Part shown: one piece after another, positions 5,030-6,736 of the stretch
How the letters are laid out: each line of letters starts with the position of its first letter
Position numbering within the stretch: position 1 is the first letter of the stretch
From: Betaproteobacteria bacterium
Lineage (GTDB): Bacteria; Pseudomonadota; Gammaproteobacteria; Burkholderiales; Casimicrobiaceae
Reading direction: 5' to 3'
Assembly: GCA_013298455.1 (NCBI GenBank)
Contig: JAAFHR010000183.1
Location: 1 to 6,736 of the forward strand
DNA length: 6,736 nt
Notes under the pieces: generated by a model
Seen by the model: only the letters and a program-made list of their open reading frames with translations
What the model was told of the DNA's origin: nothing
Database searches by the model: none
Translations under genes and position numbers: made by a program

Positions 5030-6310
5030 TCACTCATTCACCTCGGACAGGCGGTCCGACCAGCGAAGATAAAACAGAAGATATGGTTCTGCTATGTCTA
5101 GAACTTCACGTTCTTTGTTCCAATCAATTTGGCGCTCATTGGGGAATCGTTGTTGCGCAAGTTTGATCATGTGTTCGCAGCTACCGTGAATACTGCCTCC
5201 GGAGGGATGCTCGTCTACACAGATAGACTTTACGCGAGAGAGCAACTCGTCGTAAGAGAAGGAGAGTTTCGGGGGATCGGACGCTATCGCACGAAGAATC
5301 GCGCGATACACATCTCCCCGCTTGCCTTCGATCAATGCATAAACTTTTCGTTCTCTACCCCGCTCTTTGGGGCCACAATCTAGGACGTCGACCAACGATC
5401 GAAAGTCCATCGTCGTGGCCGCATCATTGAAGATCTCACTTAGTTCACTCGATGTAGGTGAAAGTGCTCTTAGTTGAGTTGTCCTGTCGCGATGGGAAAG
5501 CGTTCTGCACAATTGCAAACAGAGCGTTTGCATCAATTGGGGTGATCCAGCAGCCTCCACCGCTAACTTTTTGGTGTAGTCCGCAGCTAGTTCGGCATTC
5601 AGTGCAGCAAAGCCCTTGGCCGCAATTTTTTCCAGCTCTTCCATGGACCAATAGGTGAGGTCGATACCAGTAAATCGGCCTTGCATCTCTTGGTTCGCAC
5701 GTATTGCATCGTCCGCGCGATTCATGACGGAAGCTACGCAAATTTTTATCCCAAGCCTAGCTGCCTCTTTGATGTCTTTCATTACTTCGATCTGGACCCC
5801 GGTGCCCATGTAATGAAAATCGTCAATGAGAACCACGAAGTCACTATCAGCTATCTCTTTTTCGACATCCTTCAGTCCTCTTCTGGTTCGCGACTCGCTC
5901 GTAGTCACTGACCTATCGCCTTTGGCGTCCAACTTAACGTTGCCCTCAACCTTTGCGACCAGCGGGACGCCACCACCGGCGGTCACCCCTGCTCCAAGCG
6001 TTATTGTGTTGGAGCTGGTGGAGCCGTGCGCTGCCGCTGAAGGCACATCCATCCAGTCCAGAATGCGTTCCCAAACGTCTGCGGCGCAAGCGACACCAGC
6101 ACCCGTGACAACAATCAAGTTGTCTTTGCCAACGACGTTTTCGACCAAGACAGTCTTTCCTGACTTCGATGGCCCTGTTAACGAAACAAACTTCCCGCGC
6201 TCACTCGGCGCGTCGGCGAGCCGCGAAGCAAGCTTCGAGTCAGTCCTCTCGACGTATGTGTGCACAGGGTATGCGCCTGGCACGAATACATTCGCTGCGG
6301 ATAGCTTCAT
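5030..6310 (-). CDS. STAND/AAA-type P-loop ATPase with Gly-rich insert, possible defence protein
   Basis: This 426-aa soluble protein probably acts as an ATP-driven switch in the cytoplasm. After the N-terminal NVFVPGAYPVHTYVER, the Walker A motif is GPSKSGKT (46-53) and Walker B is FVVLIDD (158-164). A sensor-1-like segment (ICVASVMNR) lies near 190-198, and GRFTGIDL at 211-218 could hold an arginine finger. GSPQLMQ (255-261) matches the GxP motif of STAND and ORC-like ATPases. Residues 325 to about 421 look like a winged-helix C-terminal domain. Between Walker A and B, residues about 95-145 form a Gly/Thr/Val/Ser-rich, probably beta, insert. No separate sensor or effector domain is visible. 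The start at ATG 6310 lacks a clear ribosome site and lies 19 nt after nrdB, so expression is probably coupled to it. Related sequences are usually named only ATP-binding protein; a defence role is inference. Confidence 0.85.
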   Translation of the reverse strand: MKLSAANVFVPGAYPVHTYVERTDSKLASRLADAPSERGKFVSLTGPSKSGKTVLVENVVGKDNLIVVTGAGVACAADVWERILDWMDVPSAAAHGSTSSNTITLGAGVTAGGGVPLVAKVEGNVKLDAKGDRSVTTSESRTRRGLKDVEKEIADSDFVVLIDDFHYMGTGVQIEVMKDIKEAARLGIKICVASVMNRADDAIRANQEMQGRFTGIDLTYWSMEELEKIAAKGFAALNAELAADYTKKLAVEAAGSPQLMQTLCLQLCRTLSHRDRTTQLRALSPTSSELSEIFNDAATTMDFRSLVDVLDCGPKERGRERKVYALIEGKRGDVYRAILRAIASDPPKLSFSYDELLSRVKSICVDEHPSGGSIHGSCEHMIKLAQQRFPNERQIDWNKEREVLDIAEPYLLFYLRWSDRLSEVNE

Positions 6311-6332
6311 GATCGCGATGCAGGAAGCATCA
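6307..6332 (-). promoter_or_regulatory. Translational-coupling junction between nrdB and the ATPase gene
   Basis: On the minus strand the nrdB stop overlaps an ATG (TGATG, 6332-6328). This opens a 7-codon frame (MLPASRS) whose TGA overlaps the ATPase start (ATGA, 6310-6307). GATGC (6331-6327) can pair with GCATC (6321-6317) around a 5-nt loop just before the ATPase start, where no Shine-Dalgarno is visible. Confidence 0.35.
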
Positions 6333-6736
6333 CTCCCAACTCAAAGCCCCACCCGTCTGATACTCAATCACCCGCGTCTCAAAAAAGTTTTTCTCTTTCT
6401 TAAGATCCATCACTTCGCTCATCCATGGGAATGGATTCTCGGCCTTGTCGAACAAGGGATCGAGGCCGATTTGTTGGCAGCGGCGGTTGGCGATGAAGCG
6501 TAGGTATTCTTTGAACATCGGTGCGTTGAGGCCCAGGACGCCTCGGGGCATGGTGTCTTCGGCGTAGGCGTATTCGAGTTCGACGCCGCGCTTGATGAGG
6601 CTTTTGATTACGGTTTTGAAATCTTCGGTCCAGAGGTGCGGATTTTCCATCTTGATCGTGTTGACCAAGTCGATGCCGAAGTTGCAGTGCATCGATTCGT
6701 CGCGCAGGATGTATTGATACTGCTCGGCGGCGCCGG
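6330..6736 (-). CDS. nrdB: Ribonucleoside-diphosphate reductase beta subunit, class Ia, C-terminal part
   Basis: NrdB carries the diiron-tyrosyl radical cofactor that lets the NrdA/NrdB complex reduce ribonucleotides to deoxyribonucleotides in the cytoplasm. About 135 C-terminal codons are present; the frame is open past ATG 6692 to the window edge (AEQYQYILRDESMHCNF), so that ATG is internal and the 5' part is missing. DESMH carries the Glu and His iron ligands that correspond to E238 and H241 of the E. coli protein. AEDTMPRGVLGLN, IANRRCQQIGL and ENPFPWMSE are strongly conserved family blocks. The C-terminal tail VIEYQTGGALSWE carries the Tyr used in radical transfer to NrdA and the peptide that docks into NrdA, and it is intact. 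nrdA would be expected beyond the right edge. The ATPase gene follows on the same strand. Confidence 0.97.
   Translation of the reverse strand, partial: GAAEQYQYILRDESMHCNFGIDLVNTIKMENPHLWTEDFKTVIKSLIKRGVELEYAYAEDTMPRGVLGLNAPMFKEYLRFIANRRCQQIGLDPLFDKAENPFPWMSEVMDLKKEKNFFETRVIEYQTGGALSWE

Noticed and set aside
5826..6503. A 225-codon plus-strand frame opposite the ATPase and nrdB
   Set aside because: It is antisense to two well-supported genes, and its sequence is the shadow of their codons.

Overview
The window looks like a chromosomal stretch of a moderately GC-rich proteobacterium, most likely a betaproteobacterium or a close environmental relative. The best taxonomic signals are a class Ia ribonucleotide reductase beta subunit (NrdB) ending in ALSWE, and a secreted protein whose C-terminal tail (ALTDGLLITRYLLGL) is of a kind I associate with environmental beta- and gammaproteobacteria. 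This placement is an inference from recalled protein style, not from a search.

Layout, left to right. (1) 1-150, minus strand: the N-terminus of an exported protein that enters a delta-60-type repeat; it runs off the left edge. (2) 151-477: a divergent intergenic region. (3) 478-1548, plus strand: a secreted, cysteine-containing protein with a sushi-like module and a dockerin/EF-hand-like C-terminal tail; its likely start is GTG at 478. (4) 1549-2133: a long intergenic region with a pair of inverted REP-like hairpins and, near its right end, a possible histidine-phosphatase remnant. (5) 2134-3924, plus: a large unrecognised lipoprotein with two predicted coiled-coil parts, a Pro/Ala linker and a probable C-terminal beta domain. 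(6) 3921-4094, plus: a 57-codon open frame that overlaps both neighbours by ATGA and may be a small gene or a translational bridge. (7) 4091-4585, plus: a phage-endolysin-type M15 zinc peptidase. (8) 4586-5029: a convergent intergenic region with a degenerate REP-like element and a strand-specific terminator. (9) 5030-6310, minus: a STAND/AAA-type P-loop ATPase with a Gly-rich insert. (10) 6330-6736, minus: the C-terminal part of nrdB, running off the right edge.

Two groups may work together. The lipoprotein, the small frame and the M15 peptidase are collinear and tightly packed, consistent with a cell-envelope or peptidoglycan-acting unit; the peptidase has no signal peptide and no holin is visible. 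The ATPase sits 19 nt behind nrdB on the same strand, has no clear Shine-Dalgarno of its own, and ends at a plausible terminator, so it is probably transcribed with nrdB. It looks like an accessory, possibly defence-related gene attached to a core gene. No CRISPR array, tRNA, rRNA, transposase or integrase was seen.
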